Part shown: piece after piece, positions 10,102 through 21,566 of the stretch
How positions within the stretch are numbered: position 1 is the stretch's first letter
Layout: every line of letters starts with the position of its first letter
Source of the DNA: Adiantum capillus-veneris
Lineage: Eukaryota; Streptophyta; Polypodiopsida; Polypodiales; Pteridaceae
NCBI GenBank assembly: GCA_014529385.2
Contig: CM043964.1
Location: forward strand, 3,555,997 to 3,619,996
Direction: 5' to 3'
Length of the DNA: 64,000 nucleotides
Notes under the pieces: model-generated
Database searches by the model: none
Seen by the model: only the letters and a program-made list of their open reading frames with translations
What the model was told of the DNA's origin: nothing
Translations under genes and position numbers: made by a program

Positions 10102-11691
10102 TGTAACATTTAATGGCCTAAAATCTTATGTGTAGCGGAAATTAGCATGAACATAGTGGGCATTTCATTAGAATAGATTCCTAATGAGAATTACAAGAGT
10201 GCTTGGGTGGAGAGAGCAACAAAAAGCATAACACCTAGTTAGATAGCATCGACAATACTTTCAAAAGAGAGAGATATTAAGCTATTGACAACAGTTGAGG
10301 ACCGGATTTGCATGGAGCCGGTCCCCCCTCCAAAAGGCTTTGTATTATGGTTTCTCCCATCAAGAGAGACATTGTACAATACAATTCTTTGTGTTCCTTC
10401 AAGACTAGCTCGTGCAATGAAGATGGAAGCTTCATACACCAAGCAAAACACTTAATCAAACACAACTTGAATTATCCCCGTTCTCAGACCCAAGACCTCA
10501 CACACCTTCGAAGATGGTGAGAGCTAGCAGGGTATGAGAGTAGATTGAGAGGAAAAAGAAGTATCTTACGAGAAAGAAGTACATCTCCTCACATAATCAC
10601 TCATATTAGCATAGCTTAGCTTAGTAATTAGCTTGGTAGAGAAGATGAGCATGCATTGAAGCTTGGCTCTTGGTTGGATTTGCATCCATATGCCAAGAGA
10701 GTGTTGATGTAGGCTTCTATCTCACAAGCTTGGAGTAGGTGATGAGCTCTCCATTAAAGCTTGGGAGGAGATAGAGTATTTTCCCTTCACACATGGTCAA
10801 GTGTGAGAGTGTGTGTGTCAATGCCAAGCAAAAATCAGCCCCCCCTCTCTCTTGGGCGAGCCCTAGCTGCTAAATAAGTCTGGCCTTTGCCTCATTGGAC
10901 CTCCCCAGGTCAAGCCAATAGGGATTAAACAGCATAAGTGATAGCCTTTAGACATGTGTCCCCCTTTCCCCTTTTGTGAGAGCTTGAGGTAATTAAATAA
11001 TTAAACTAAACTCTCATTGGACCCCTTTGCCTCCCGGCCAATAGGAATCAGGCAAGCCATGGGGCTCCTGAATGCTCATTGGACCCCTTGGGAGACTGCC
11101 CAATAGTCTTCTAGGACACTTAATTCTTATTGGTTTCTTTTATTAAATGTTTTTAAATTAATTAAACTAGATTTACTCTAGCCCAATTCTCATTGGTCCA
11201 CTTCAAGGGTCTTCCAATAGGAATTGGGCATACCTTGTGGGCATCTGGCCTAGGGAGCTGACATGTGTCCCTCATTCCCTTTGTGTAAAGGGAGCCTGTG
11301 TGTGTGTGTGTGGCTTTCTCTCTCATCCCCTAGCTTTGGGGCTCGCCCCCTCCCATGTAGGGATGTAGAAAGACTTTTTGGGCACACACTAAGCATCCAA
11401 TTTTCCCTAAGGTTGACCTTTGGACACAACCTTTGAATTTTGGAACCTTAGCATTTTGGAAGTCTTAATGGGCTGAACCTTAGGGTCTTTTTAGCCCGTT
11501 GTTTCACATGGCTCTTTTGCAGATGGCCCCCCCTTTGGATCCCTATTTTCCCTCCTTTGGATCCCTACTGTGGCCGGTCTGCTAACTTAACCAATATTCT
11601 AGCTTTTTCTCCCTTGGCACTTCCCCACATTAAATGATCAGTTTAATATGAGAAAATCATTTAGGAGAATTAGATATTGATTATTATGACA
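10102..11691 (-). repeat. G1 5' LTR
   Basis: 1590 bp. It equals the 3' LTR apart from about five substitutions and an extra 22-bp tandem duplication at about 11540-11575. Confidence 0.95.
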
Positions 11692-11819
11692 GTACTAATA
11701 GCACGGGTGAACAAAATGGAGATGAGCTTGGCCTAACCATGCCCTTCTCATCTAACTCATGCACTTGCCGCATAATCTCCTCTTGTTGAGCTTGAGAAAC
11801 ACTATAAGGAGGTTTATTA
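11692..11819 (-). pseudogene. G2 reverse transcriptase fragment, right part
   Basis: Encodes the RT N-terminal stretch (PPYSVSQAQQEEIMRQVHEL and the RPSSSPFCSPVLLV motif). It joins the fragment at 2960 when G1 is removed. It ends at the CACTA terminus. Confidence 0.85.
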
Positions 11820-11823
11820 TATA

Positions 11824-12035
11824 TACTACAACAAAAAAAGGTGTCATCGACGCAGATATCGACGCCCCGCGTCGATATTTGCGTCCAGGTGAAACTGTCG
11901 CTATTTGCGTCGATATCTACGTGGAAAGGCTTTATTTGCGACGCAGATATGGACGCAGGTATAGACGCAGATAGCGACGCAGATATGGACGCAGATAGCG
12001 ACGCAGATATGGACGGATATATAGACGCATATATC
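11824..12035. repeat. CACTA left terminus and subterminal repeats
   Basis: The terminal TACTACAAC is followed by about a dozen GACGCAGATAT-like units in direct order with a few inverted ones, including GTGGAAAGGC. Such arrays are the usual TnpA binding region of CACTA elements. Confidence 0.8.
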
Positions 12036-12056
12036 GATGACCATAACAGAAAAAAA

Positions 12057-12149
12057 TTTCTTGGGCAGAGGGCAGGTAGCCTGGCCTGTGCCCAGTGAAA
12101 AGATGGACACATCCACCACAGCCAGACTTCTTGCCCTCTGCCCAAGAAA
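12057..12149. other. Perfect 18-bp inverted repeat hairpin
   Basis: Arm 12057-12074 and arm 12132-12149 are exact reverse complements (TTTCTTGGGCAGAGGGCA). The 57-base loop can extend the stem through CTGGC/GCCAG. It may be a precursor-like RNA hairpin or a remnant of a small inverted-repeat transposon. Confidence 0.7.
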
Positions 12150-12284
12150 GCAAGCAGCACGAAAATCAACCGTGCTCTTGCAGAAATTTCGGCAGAGTTC
12201 CCTTCGTTTTTACATAAACTTTTCAAAAAAAAAAAACATGTATATGCCTCCTACATGCTATCCATGTAGGATCTCACATGAGAT

Positions 12285-12600
12285 TTAAAGGCCAATGACC
12301 ATAACGAACCATAACCATAACTTAAAAGCATAACCATAACGAACCATAACCATAACTTAAAAGCATAACCATAACTTAAAACCATAACCGACCAATATAA
12401 CCACTTTGATCATAACCATAAACAAAATTAACAATAACCATAAGCATAACCAAAAAGTTAAACATAACCATAAACAAAACATGAACCATAACTATGTTTA
12501 TACAAGAATAGAAGAAATAACCATGTCTATACAATGACAATGACAATAACCATAACCATAAGGAAAACAATAACTATCTGAACAATAATCATAACCATAT
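12285..12600. repeat. Degenerate CCATAA repeat tract
   Basis: Some 300 bp dominated by AACCATAACCATAA-type hexamers with interruptions. It is not the plant telomere repeat. Confidence 0.8.
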
Positions 12601-12793
12601 ATATATGTCTATACAAAAGGAGACACAGAAGCGTGTCTGTGTCTCACAAAGCATATATATGCAATCCGGTCCACTGATGATTAGGCGTCACAACCTGCAC
12701 ATAGGACAACTCACAAAATTAGTATTGATATTACTTCACATATACTTGCTTAATTAAATCAACTCACACATATTAACGTCTCACCTCAAGCGA

Positions 12794-14465
12794 TCAGAGA
12801 GACTGTAAGGCCGCCCAGTCTACAGGCTCTCCTGAAGTATCAAGATCATTCAATACTTCATAGATACCTCTGCGATATCCATCTGACTCCTCCTGACGTG
12901 TCGGGGCTCGATGCGTCACAAGATTCTGCGTTTATACAAAAATCAGAGTAATAAGAATACATCATTCATCGCGTTTTAAAAAACGCCATAGTTAAGATCG
13001 GATTAGAAACTCACAAACTCACAGTGAAAGGTGTCGAAGCCTCCGCTGCCAAGATGAGATGTCCCCCTGGTCATCTATCGTATCTGCGGGCACGCTGTTG
13101 TCTGAACCGCGTGGCCTATCTGCTCATCCTCCGTGATCTGCAGCCACGTCTCGTGTGGGATGCCCGAAGGCTTCGGCGAGCTGGTCCTGAAAGCCTTCCG
13201 AGCTGCATCTCGTCGATGTTTCACGGTGTCCCGTGCAACACCCTTGATCCACCTCCTCGAAACAATGTCAGAACTCGGAGCAGGCTGGTACTCTCTCAGG
13301 ATGGTCTCCACTATGTAAGTGACTTTGTCCTTTTCCTGTTGATCCCAGGACGTCAGAATGCTGGTCAAAAACTGTAGCTCCGCGAGCTGGCGAATCCGCT
13401 GTCTCATCTCAGTCCCGACTCTATCCATGTCAACAGAACCATCTGGCCGTACAGTATAGAGCTTGGAGGCACTAGGATCGTGTGCCCCCCAAGGTGTCCG
13501 AGGTGTGTCGAGAGGTGTGCCTGGGTAGGACTGGGGTCGTGAGCGAGGAGGGGTGGAAGCATCTGTGGACCCTCCTCCATAGCAACCACCACCTCCACCT
13601 GACGATCACCGAGATCGGCGAGTGCACCTGTGCTGCGGAGATGAGGACGTACCCGCCTCTGCCCCACCCTTAGGTGTCCCCCCCCTAGGCGTGATGGGAG
13701 AAGCAGGCATCGTACCCATAGGCGTCCCCCCCCCCCCCCTAGGTGTCCCCCCCCCCCCCTAGGCGTCGGACCCTCGGGTGTGAAGCCCGGAGGCGTAGTA
13801 CCCGTGCCTCTGGCTACCCAATACTGAGAAGCCTCTACCATTTGAGCAGGCGTCATCCGTGTAACGAAGCCCATGAATGCATCTGCACTCATAGAAGCGG
13901 GATCTGGAAACTGGTTTGCACTCACGCTTGCATCTGACCACCCGTACACTGACTGAAGATTCAAAAACGCCAGACAAGTACGAAGCGTCGATATTTTGGC
14001 ACCTTCATAAATTGGTTGACGTGCCAACTTCCTCAACATGTCTTCAGGAGATATGCGCACGGCTTCTGGTGCTGCTTCGTTAGTGTTCTCCTTGCTTGTC
14101 TGGAAGAAGACATCCAGCATCTCATCCATGCCGTCGTCTTCTGTCTGTAAGTCCTTTTCTGCTTCTATCCTTGGCTCTATATTGGTCGGACCTTCACGCA
14201 TAATCCTTTTTCTCTCTCTCTCAGATGTAGATGCTATGTCGTGAAAATCAATGCCCGTTCCGTAGGAGTCGTATCGTAGATTCTGTACGGTTTCTTTAGA
14301 AAACTCTCCGTACTTGTGTACATGCTCATTACATATCCTACGCTTGCGCAGGATTTGATACTCGCAGAGCATGCACGAGCATGCAATCTTTTCCTCCATG
14401 TTAGTTGTGATGACGTTGCCATCTACAATAATCATGAATGTTGTTTTAATATATATACTCCTCAC
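12794..14465 (-). pseudogene. CACTA chimeric gene: TNP2 N-terminus fused to TnpA-like C-terminus
   Basis: The 5' part (14465-13404 frame; the ATG at 14399 starts MEEK) has a cysteine motif IACSCMLC with a downstream HVHKYGEF, like the transposase-associated domain of TNP2. After an acidic linker it has the TNP2-like ARQPIYEGAKISTLR and NLQSVYGWSDASVSA stretch. Homology to TNP2 stops right after this, and no DDE core follows. A proline/glycine-rich linker with long C-runs (13727-13760) leads to a TnpA-like helical domain (13428-13023: RIRQLAELQFLTSILTSWDQ, then RHRRDAARKAFR). The frame changes between the two parts near 13400-13700. A GT-AG intron 13022-12926 joins in frame to a last exon 12925-12794. 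The intron and last exon keep their frame, so the gene decayed recently or the C-run length is a sequence error. Confidence 0.7.
12926..13022 (-). other. Intron of the CACTA gene
   Basis: On the minus strand the donor ACT|GTGAGT and acceptor ACGCAG|AATC join PFT to NLVTHRAPTRQE in frame, with a stop at 12796-12794. The neighbouring GT at 13014 would give an immediate stop. Confidence 0.65.
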
Positions 14466-14832
14466 AATGTAAACTACCTCGCATTATCTAGTCTTGCCCA
14501 GTCTCCGTACACCTCGGTCCAGAGGTGTACGGAGATCAGGACCACCGGGTCAAAATCTCGTTTTTATTGGTCAAATCCTATATGGGTAGACACATACGTG
14601 CACTCCCACATGTACAAGGCAATGCATGTAGCGGGCAAAACTCCTTTGCCTCTTCTAGTTCCATAGTTTCTTCAAAATCCAATGGATATCTTCCTTTCTC
14701 TCTCTCTCGATCTCGCTCTCACTATCTCTATTTCTCTCTCTATTTTCCTATTTCACTATCTCTCTCTCTCTGTCTCGCTCTCCACTTCTCTATCTCTCTC
14801 TCTTTCTATTTTCTTATTTGACCTACGTCTTG

Positions 14833-16190
14833 TGTATTTGGCGTTTCTTCTATCCGTTTAACCTACGGCTTGCCATACGCACTCTTGACATTGCTTTAAG
14901 ATTACCTAATGGACTACGGATGGTTTCAGTAGACATAGAAGTCATTTCCGAAATCCGTTTGCGTTTTTTCGTAGAAAAACGCAACCGGATTTGACCTACG
15001 GCTTGTGTATTTGGCATTAATTCAAACCCATTGACCTATGGCTTGCCATCCGTGCTCTTGACATTGCTTTAAGACTACCTAATGGACTACGGATGGTTTC
15101 AGTAGGCATAGAAGTCATTTTCGAAATCCGTTTGTGTTTTTCCGTAGAAAAACGCAACCGGATTTGACCTACAGCTTGTGTATTTGGCGTTAATTCAAAC
15201 CCATTGACCTACGTCTTGCCATACACACTCTTGACATTGCTTTAAGACTACTTAATGAACTACGGATGGTTTCGGTAGGCATAGAAGCCATTTCCGAAGT
15301 TCGTTTGCGTTTTTTCCGTAGAAAAACGCAACCGGATTTGACCTACGGCTTGTGTATTTGGCGTTTCTTCTATCCATTTGACCTATGGTTTGCCATACGC
15401 GCTCTTGACATTGCCTAAAGACTACCTAATCGTCTAGGGATGGTTTTAGTAGGCATAGAAGCCATTTTCGAAGTTCGTTTGCGTTTTTTCGTAGAAAAAC
15501 GCAACCGGATTTGACCTACGGCTTGTGTATTTGACGTTTCTTCGGTCCGTTTAACCTACGGCTTGCCATACACGGTCTTGACATTGCCTTAAAACTACTT
15601 AATGGACTACAGATGGTTTCGGTAGGCGTAGAATCAGTTTCCGAAGTCGATCCGTCTGCGTTTTTCCGTAGAAAAACGCAATCGGATTTGACCTACGGCT
15701 TGTGTATTTGGCGTTTCTTCTATCCGTTTGACCTACGGCTTGCCATACACGCTCTTGACATTGCCTAAAGACTACCTAATGGACTACATATGATTTCGGT
15801 AGGCATAGAATCAGTTTCCAAAGAACGTCTGCGTTTTTCCGTAGAAAAACGCAACCGGATTTGACCTACGGCTTGTGTATTTGACGTTTCTTCTGTCCGT
15901 TTGACCTACGGCTTGCCATACACGCTCTTGACATTGTCTTAAGACTACCTAATGGACTACGGATGGTTTCGGTAGGCATAGAAGCCATTTCCGAAGTTTG
16001 TTTGCGTTTTTTTATAGAAAAACGCAACCGGATATGACCTACGGCGTAGAAGCCATTTATGAAGTCCGTTTACGTTTTTCCATAGAAAAATCCGTTTGCG
16101 TTTTTCCGTAGAAAAACCCAACCGGACTTCAAAAACGGCTTGTATTTTGGGCGTTTCTTCTATCCGTTTGACCTACGGCTTGTTATATGC
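14833..16190. repeat. About seven-copy 173-bp tandem repeat, each with a hairpin
   Basis: The monomer runs TGACCTACGGCTTG ... GGATGGTTTCGGTAGGCATAGAAG ... TTGCGTTTTTC/GAAAAACGCAACCGG. The hairpin ends recur near 14990, 15163, 15338, 15510, 15688, 15860 and 16033, about 172-178 bp apart, with a broken eighth unit. Each unit holds an inverted repeat with an arm of about 11 bp. It lies inside the CACTA, upstream of the gene. Confidence 0.9.
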
Positions 16191-16669
16191 CCCCGCCCAA
16201 CCTTTTTTGAGGAGGAAGCTTGTCTCTAAGAGCAACGATGGCGTTGTTGTTGCTCCCTAGAGGACTTTCATGTGTAAAGGTGAGAGTTGAGCTTCGAATG
16301 TATTTTGAGCTAGTCAAATGAAGTCATAGGTTGCATCAGACAATCCAGGTCACTTTGGCTCGACATGCACAACGCCCGGTCAGACTACTGACCATGGAGG
16401 AGATTGATGAGATCCGCCAACGACAGATGCTGGATCTCGTATGATCTACCTATCCCAGCTAGCTGTTCCATACCCAGCAGTTTAGGATTCCATAATATTT
16501 TATTTTGTCATTTTGTCATCTTTTTACTCTGACTTTGTATTAGATCCACCACATTGTAACTTTCTTGTCTCATAGGTCACTTTGGCCTTTTGAAGACGTT
16601 AATAAACATTTCATTTCATTTCTCTCTTTAATTTTTCTTTTTTTAATTTTAATTTCCTATGCATACATT

Positions 16670-16670
<1 letters not shown>
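16191..16670. other. CACTA interior, unrecognised
   Basis: No significant ORF. A short plus-strand open stretch at about 16330-16440 ends in MEEIDEIRQRQMLDLV and could be an exon remnant. Confidence 0.3.
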
Positions 16671-16671
<1 letters not shown>

Positions 16672-16720
<49 letters not shown>

Positions 16721-16790
16721 ATTACCTACACACACACACACACACATTTCTCTCTCTCTCTCTCTCTCTCTCTCCTACACACACACACAC

Positions 16791-16857
<67 letters not shown>

Positions 16858-16924
16858 CCCTACACACACGCACACACACACACCGCTCTCTCTCTCTCTC
16901 TCCCTCCTACACACACACACACAC

Positions 16925-16994
<70 letters not shown>

Positions 16995-17082
16995 TACACA
17001 CACACACACACACACACACACACGATGGAGAGAGAGAGAGAGAGAGAGAGAGGGGTTTGGGGGGGGGGGGGGGGGGGGGGGA
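16672..17082. repeat. Compound TC/AC microsatellite and G-run
   Basis: Alternating TC and AC blocks cover about 350 bp, then AG units and a 26-base run of G (17056-17081). It is a mixed repeat just left of solo LTR E. Confidence 0.95.
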
Positions 17083-17241
17083 GAGTGACATAATACCTGC
17101 GCAGTAGTGAGGCGGTCCGGGGCGGGCAACAAGAGAGGCGACCTCTAAACACCCCTCAAGGCTCCCGTGCTGCTCAATTGGGGCTGGGGCAACCACAAGC
17201 ACAACAAAACAGCAAACCCACAGCCAAACCCAAACAAGATA

Positions 17242-17274
17242 GGGGCACCACCTAGTTACGGTATGTGAACTAGG
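17242..17274 (-). other. U5 hairpin plus TGGTGCCCC in E
   Basis: Stem CCTAGTT (17251-17257) with AACTAGG (17268-17274). The minus strand then reads TGGTGCCCC (17250-17242). Confidence 0.75.
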
Positions 17275-17514
17275 ATGCAAGAGATATTTTTGGCACAACC
17301 AAGAAGATGCACCACACAACACACACAAGCAACCTCACACCAAGACAACACACATGAAATGGACCAGAGAGAGCTAGAGCAAAGGGAAGAGAGAGAGAAA
17401 AGGATCTTGCGTAATACCTTATTTGTGACTTGCAAATGGAGATGGTTCGTTATGATGCTATCGTAGAACTTGTACAAAAAATCACTCTATGCTTAGTGAT
17501 TGCTAAACATTGCC

Positions 17515-17565
<51 letters not shown>

Positions 17566-18708
17566 TCTTAGGGTGTGGGAGACCTCTCACCACAATACCC
17601 TCTTACAATGGACAAAAAACTGGCAATTAAAACACACTAAAACACTTTCTAAAATCAAGATCAAACAATAGAACTCAAAATACACAAGTCACCTTGAATT
17701 CACCAAACCGTATTGCACAAATGGAAGGACGAAGATTTGAACGTCGAATCACGCCTTTGATGCACCAAACCTCAATTTATTGATGATGAAGGAGCATATA
17801 CAATAGTGGTTTTGAGATTTGTGGAACTCACGCTCTCTCACTTGCAATGTGTAGCTTAAAGGCTTCTCTCACACCAAGAGTGAATCTCACAAGTGGTTGC
17901 TACACCTAAGTCTCTCCTCACGCATAGAGTGTTGGGGTGCTATGTGAGACGTTGGAGATTGTTTTACAAGAAGGAGAGGGGCCTATTTATAGGTTGGAGA
18001 CCCCTCATTAAGATTATTGGAAATCCTAATTTACAAGCTAACAAATCAAGATTATGATTTTTTTGAATATCAAAACATTACGGGCCTTCTTTGTTTGCTT
18101 GAGTCATGGGTGTGGGCTCAAAAGAGAGCATTATTGATGGTAGATAAGGTGAAAGTAAGTAAGGAGAGAGAGAGAGAGAGAGAGAGTTACTATACACATG
18201 TCTTGAGGTGAGGTGTCTTTTATGGTTAGGTCAATGCTATTTTGTGTTAGTATGTTAGTCGTTAGTAATCACTAGAAAGTTAATGATATATTTACAATGG
18301 GTAGAATGGGGTGGATGGTTGAATGAAGTGAGCAAATCCTTGTGATGGTGAAGCTTGAAGAAGTTTTGGACTTACTTGTGTAGGTTCTCAAAATGACTAT
18401 CGATTTTCTTCTTCGTCTTCTCTTCTTTACGCCACCACCGCGAAGGTTGATTATCACGATGAAAATGGTAATTCCATTGATGAGATCTCTTGATTTGCAG
18501 AGGTTAAGCATGGTACACATGCTGAATTTATGTATATATATAAGGGTTAAGATGGAATTGTACTTTGGAGATAATAGAGAGAGGCATAGAGATGGTGTAT
18601 GTACATGGAGAGCTCATATGAGAGCTATGGAAGTAAGAGAGGAGGTTAATGGTGAAGAAGGTGAGAGAAACCATTGAAGGTGCAGGTTTGAGTGAGGGAT
18701 TGAGAGGA

Positions 18709-18741
<33 letters not shown>

Positions 18742-19695
18742 AGTGTGGAAAGAGGTGAGAGAAGACTATGGGCTACTTGTGAGAAAAGTGGACAGACTGG
18801 GGTCCACTCAAAAAATCATATCTCACCGCTGGTAGCTCCAAAAATCATGAAAAAATTTGAGGTGATTATTCAGAGCGTGGGCTACATTTTCTTTTCTGAC
18901 CACCGCTCCAAATTCGGAGTGGAGATAGGTGCCAAAATTCTCACCAAAAAGCCTTTTGTTATGCTGCAAAAGTCTTTTAGTGGCCCCCTCCTTTGTTGAA
19001 TTTGTACAATGCATCCAAGAGTGAGCCCCTCCTTTGTCATATAAAAATACAAAGCATCCAAGTTGCCCTTGACCCATGCATGGAGGAGGATTATTGGTGA
19101 ATAAAGAAATATATACATGGTGGGACTAGTGTATGGACTATTCATGGACTTTAGCTCAATGAGCACATGGTGTTAGAATAATGAGTAAAAATAATAATAA
19201 AAATATGGAGGAGTTATGGATATGGAAAGATATTGGAATCATATAATATGGTCCCTCTTTGAATTATTTTGGGTGAAAGAGGAAAAAGGTATGCAAGTAA
19301 ATAATATAATAAACGTGACCAATGAGTAGAAATCAATTTTTTGTTTTCACGAGGGTGAGGGTGAAAATGTGGGAGTGATTTGTATAAAGAAAAAATATAA
19401 GGTAAGAGTATGTACATATTGGCAAAAAATATACTTATGGTGTAAGAGGATGAAAGAAGGTGTACATAGGTTTAATAAAACACACACCTAAGTAGAAATA
19501 TTTAAATAAAATACCAAAATAATTATAAAAATCTCTATATTTAGGCCATATATATAATGCAATATTTACATACAAATGGGCCATAATATATTTTATTTTC
19601 TTGATTTTAGTTATTTTTTGGCTCAACTAGCCCAGTGACTAGCTAGCTGAGGGTTTTTAAGGAGATATGGAAAAAGTCCCGTAACTCACACACGC

Positions 19696-20835
19696 TGTCA
19701 GGTGTTTTTTGGAGCAAGGGATTGCGCATATGTACATACCCATGCATGGTGCATCAAATAAAGTATTGCCCATTTTCCAGAGCCAGGTGGTTACGTGGGG
19801 CCCACATGTGTACAGGTAGGACAGCATGTACATAGTGCATCGATTTTCACTATTACCAGTACCAGTGTGTTTTTTCTACAATAAGGAGGAGTTGGTAGCG
19901 CGTAAAATTTCTCGAGGAAGCTATCCGCGGGCCGACGACGTGAGGTCAGCAGGTGCGTCAGATGGCATCTAGTGGCGTCAGGAGGGCGAACGAGGTCAAT
20001 ATTTGCACGCAGATGAGGACGGACACAACGTGGGTGTTTGCTTGTGAGAATTATGCAGAAAGGTCATCATGAGGACCTTTTTTTGGGGCCACTTCACGTG
20101 GTGGCGAGATGCATTATTGGAAAAAAGCTGAGTGCCAGGTGTGCGAATGATGCAAAAAGGTGACAACTATGCACTGCGAGGTCAGTTTTTGGCCTGTTCG
20201 GGGTCCGTTTGAGGTCATCTAAAAGGCCAAGGGTGCCCAACTAATAAAGCTAAGTGTGGGAACTGAAAAAACAGAGAGAAGACCAGAAAAAACGTGGAGA
20301 AGAGAGGAGGAACAGCCGCAGGTGTGTTTTTGCTCATTTTGGAGCCTGTTTTGGCCGTAAACTGCTCATCCGAGGTCGGATTTGAGCACTTTGACATTGC
20401 AGACTGGGGTTTTGGGCCGTTCCGGACGCGATGGCGCTGTCCATTTTGCCAAATTCCTCACTCTTTTCCTGCTGTTTTTCTGTGTAAGTTTCTCCTATGA
20501 GCGAAGTTTCTGCTCCAGTTTGTGATTGTATCTGGCTTATTTTACCCATATTGTGTGAGCTGTTTGCCCCATTGGTGTTGGCCCAAGCTCAATTGTATCT
20601 AAACATCAGAAATTCTCCTCTTTTGAGCTGAGTTTTTTGGGTGTGTGTGTGTGTGTGTCTATGTGGAGTGGGAAGTGGATAGTCTCTCTCCTCTCACTCC
20701 CGAGGTGTGTTCCCTGTCTCGGCCAGGTGTGTTGTCTAAGCCGAGTGGTGCCCCATAGTGTGTGTGTGTGTATCTTCCCAAGAGTGTGTGTCGGGTCGTT
20801 ATAGAGGCGCTGTGTGTGTTTTCATCCCGCTCACA
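19696..20835 (+). repeat. A 5' LTR
   Basis: TGTCAGGTG...GCTCACA, 1140 bp. Its pair is 27268-28405, and related LTRs lie at 46016-47158 and 54534-55684. Confidence 0.95.
20718..20754 (+). other. U5 hairpin plus TGGTGCCCC in A 5' LTR
   Basis: CTCGGC (20718-20723) pairs with GCCGAG (20740-20745), followed directly by TGGTGCCCC (20746-20754), 81 bases before the LTR end. Confidence 0.75.
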
Positions 20836-20841
20836 TTCTTT

Positions 20842-20859
20842 TGGCGCCCCCACGGAGGA
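20842..20859 (+). other. A primer-binding site
   Basis: TGGCGCCCCCACGGAGGA begins six bases after the LTR. TGGCGCC-type sites are usual in Tat-like elements, but I cannot name the exact tRNA. Confidence 0.7.
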
Positions 20860-20878
20860 TCTTCTTCGAGTACCTTCT

Positions 20879-20995
20879 GCTTCGAGCTTCGAGCTTCGAG
20901 CTTCGAGCTTCGAGCTTCGGGATTACAGGTTACAGGTTACAGGAACAGGGACAGGGACAGGTACAGGTGATTCACACAGGTACAGGTAGCTGGAG
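20879..20995 (+). repeat. Leader minisatellites in A
   Basis: About five GAGCTTC heptamers (20879-20919) are followed by TTACAGG/ACAGGG/ACAGGT hexamer-like units to about 20990. B has a shorter version at 47204-47292. Confidence 0.85.
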
Positions 20996-21566
20996 TACAG
21001 TGATGTCACTTGCAGTTGTTGTGGGAATGCATCACTTGGCGCCTATTTGAGCGCATTGTCTGTTGGATTGTACGTTACTTGTGGAAACTGCCATTGTACG
21101 CCTTTGTGGAGCCATATATGGTTTTATTTGGCAGTCCCAGCCATTTCTGAGACTTGGTCTGGAAGATAGTCATTTCTGAGACTTGACTATACGCGATTTG
21201 CATTAGCTTTCGTGTGAGGGTCGATAGCGTGAGGTTTTTATTGAGCTGGGGGATTCTCAAATGTGGAGATCCTTTCGGTGATACAGGTAGCTGGAGCACC
21301 CTTTTCGTGACCTCGCCATAGGCTATGTACTAGTGAGTCCTACTTGATGCTCGGGTTCTATTGTTGACAGTTTATGCATACATAGACAGTCTATATTTTG
21401 GGTTCCTACTGCTCTACTTCTGGGGAAACTCTGTCGAAATTTTCCCAAGTTATGATGGCTTGTTTTTTGGTATTTTGAGCCATTTATGCTGTTATGCTGC
21501 TGAAATTTTGGCAAAATCAGAGGTTGAGTCAGGTATGCCTTCTTGGGAGCTTCATGGTTGGCTTTA

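Larger units (their letters stand above)
2961..11691 (-). mobile_element. G1: full-length chromovirus-type Ty3/gypsy retrotransposon
   Basis: Two LTRs (2961-4528 and 10102-11691) flank gag, a damaged protease and RT-RNase H-integrase with a C-terminal chromodomain. The Met-tRNA primer site and purine tract are in place for minus-strand transcription. The flanks are GCACT (2956-2960) and GTACT (11692-11696), a 5-bp target duplication with one change. The insertion splits the RT of G2. By eye the LTRs differ at about five bases plus one 22-bp duplication, so the insertion is recent. Confidence 0.93.

Noticed and set aside
12285-12600. Telomere-like repeat
   Set aside because: The hexamer is CCATAA, irregular, and not the plant TTTAGGG type.
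14833-16190. CRISPR-like direct repeats
   Set aside because: Units are about 173 bp, contiguous, without short repeats and unique spacers; this is a tandem satellite-like array in a plant transposon.
16565-17328. Long SLSLSL/RERERE reading frames on both strands
   Set aside because: They are translations of TC/AG and AC/GT microsatellites; the same artefact occurs at 2195-2546, 44070-44396, 55790-56362 and 61688-62351.
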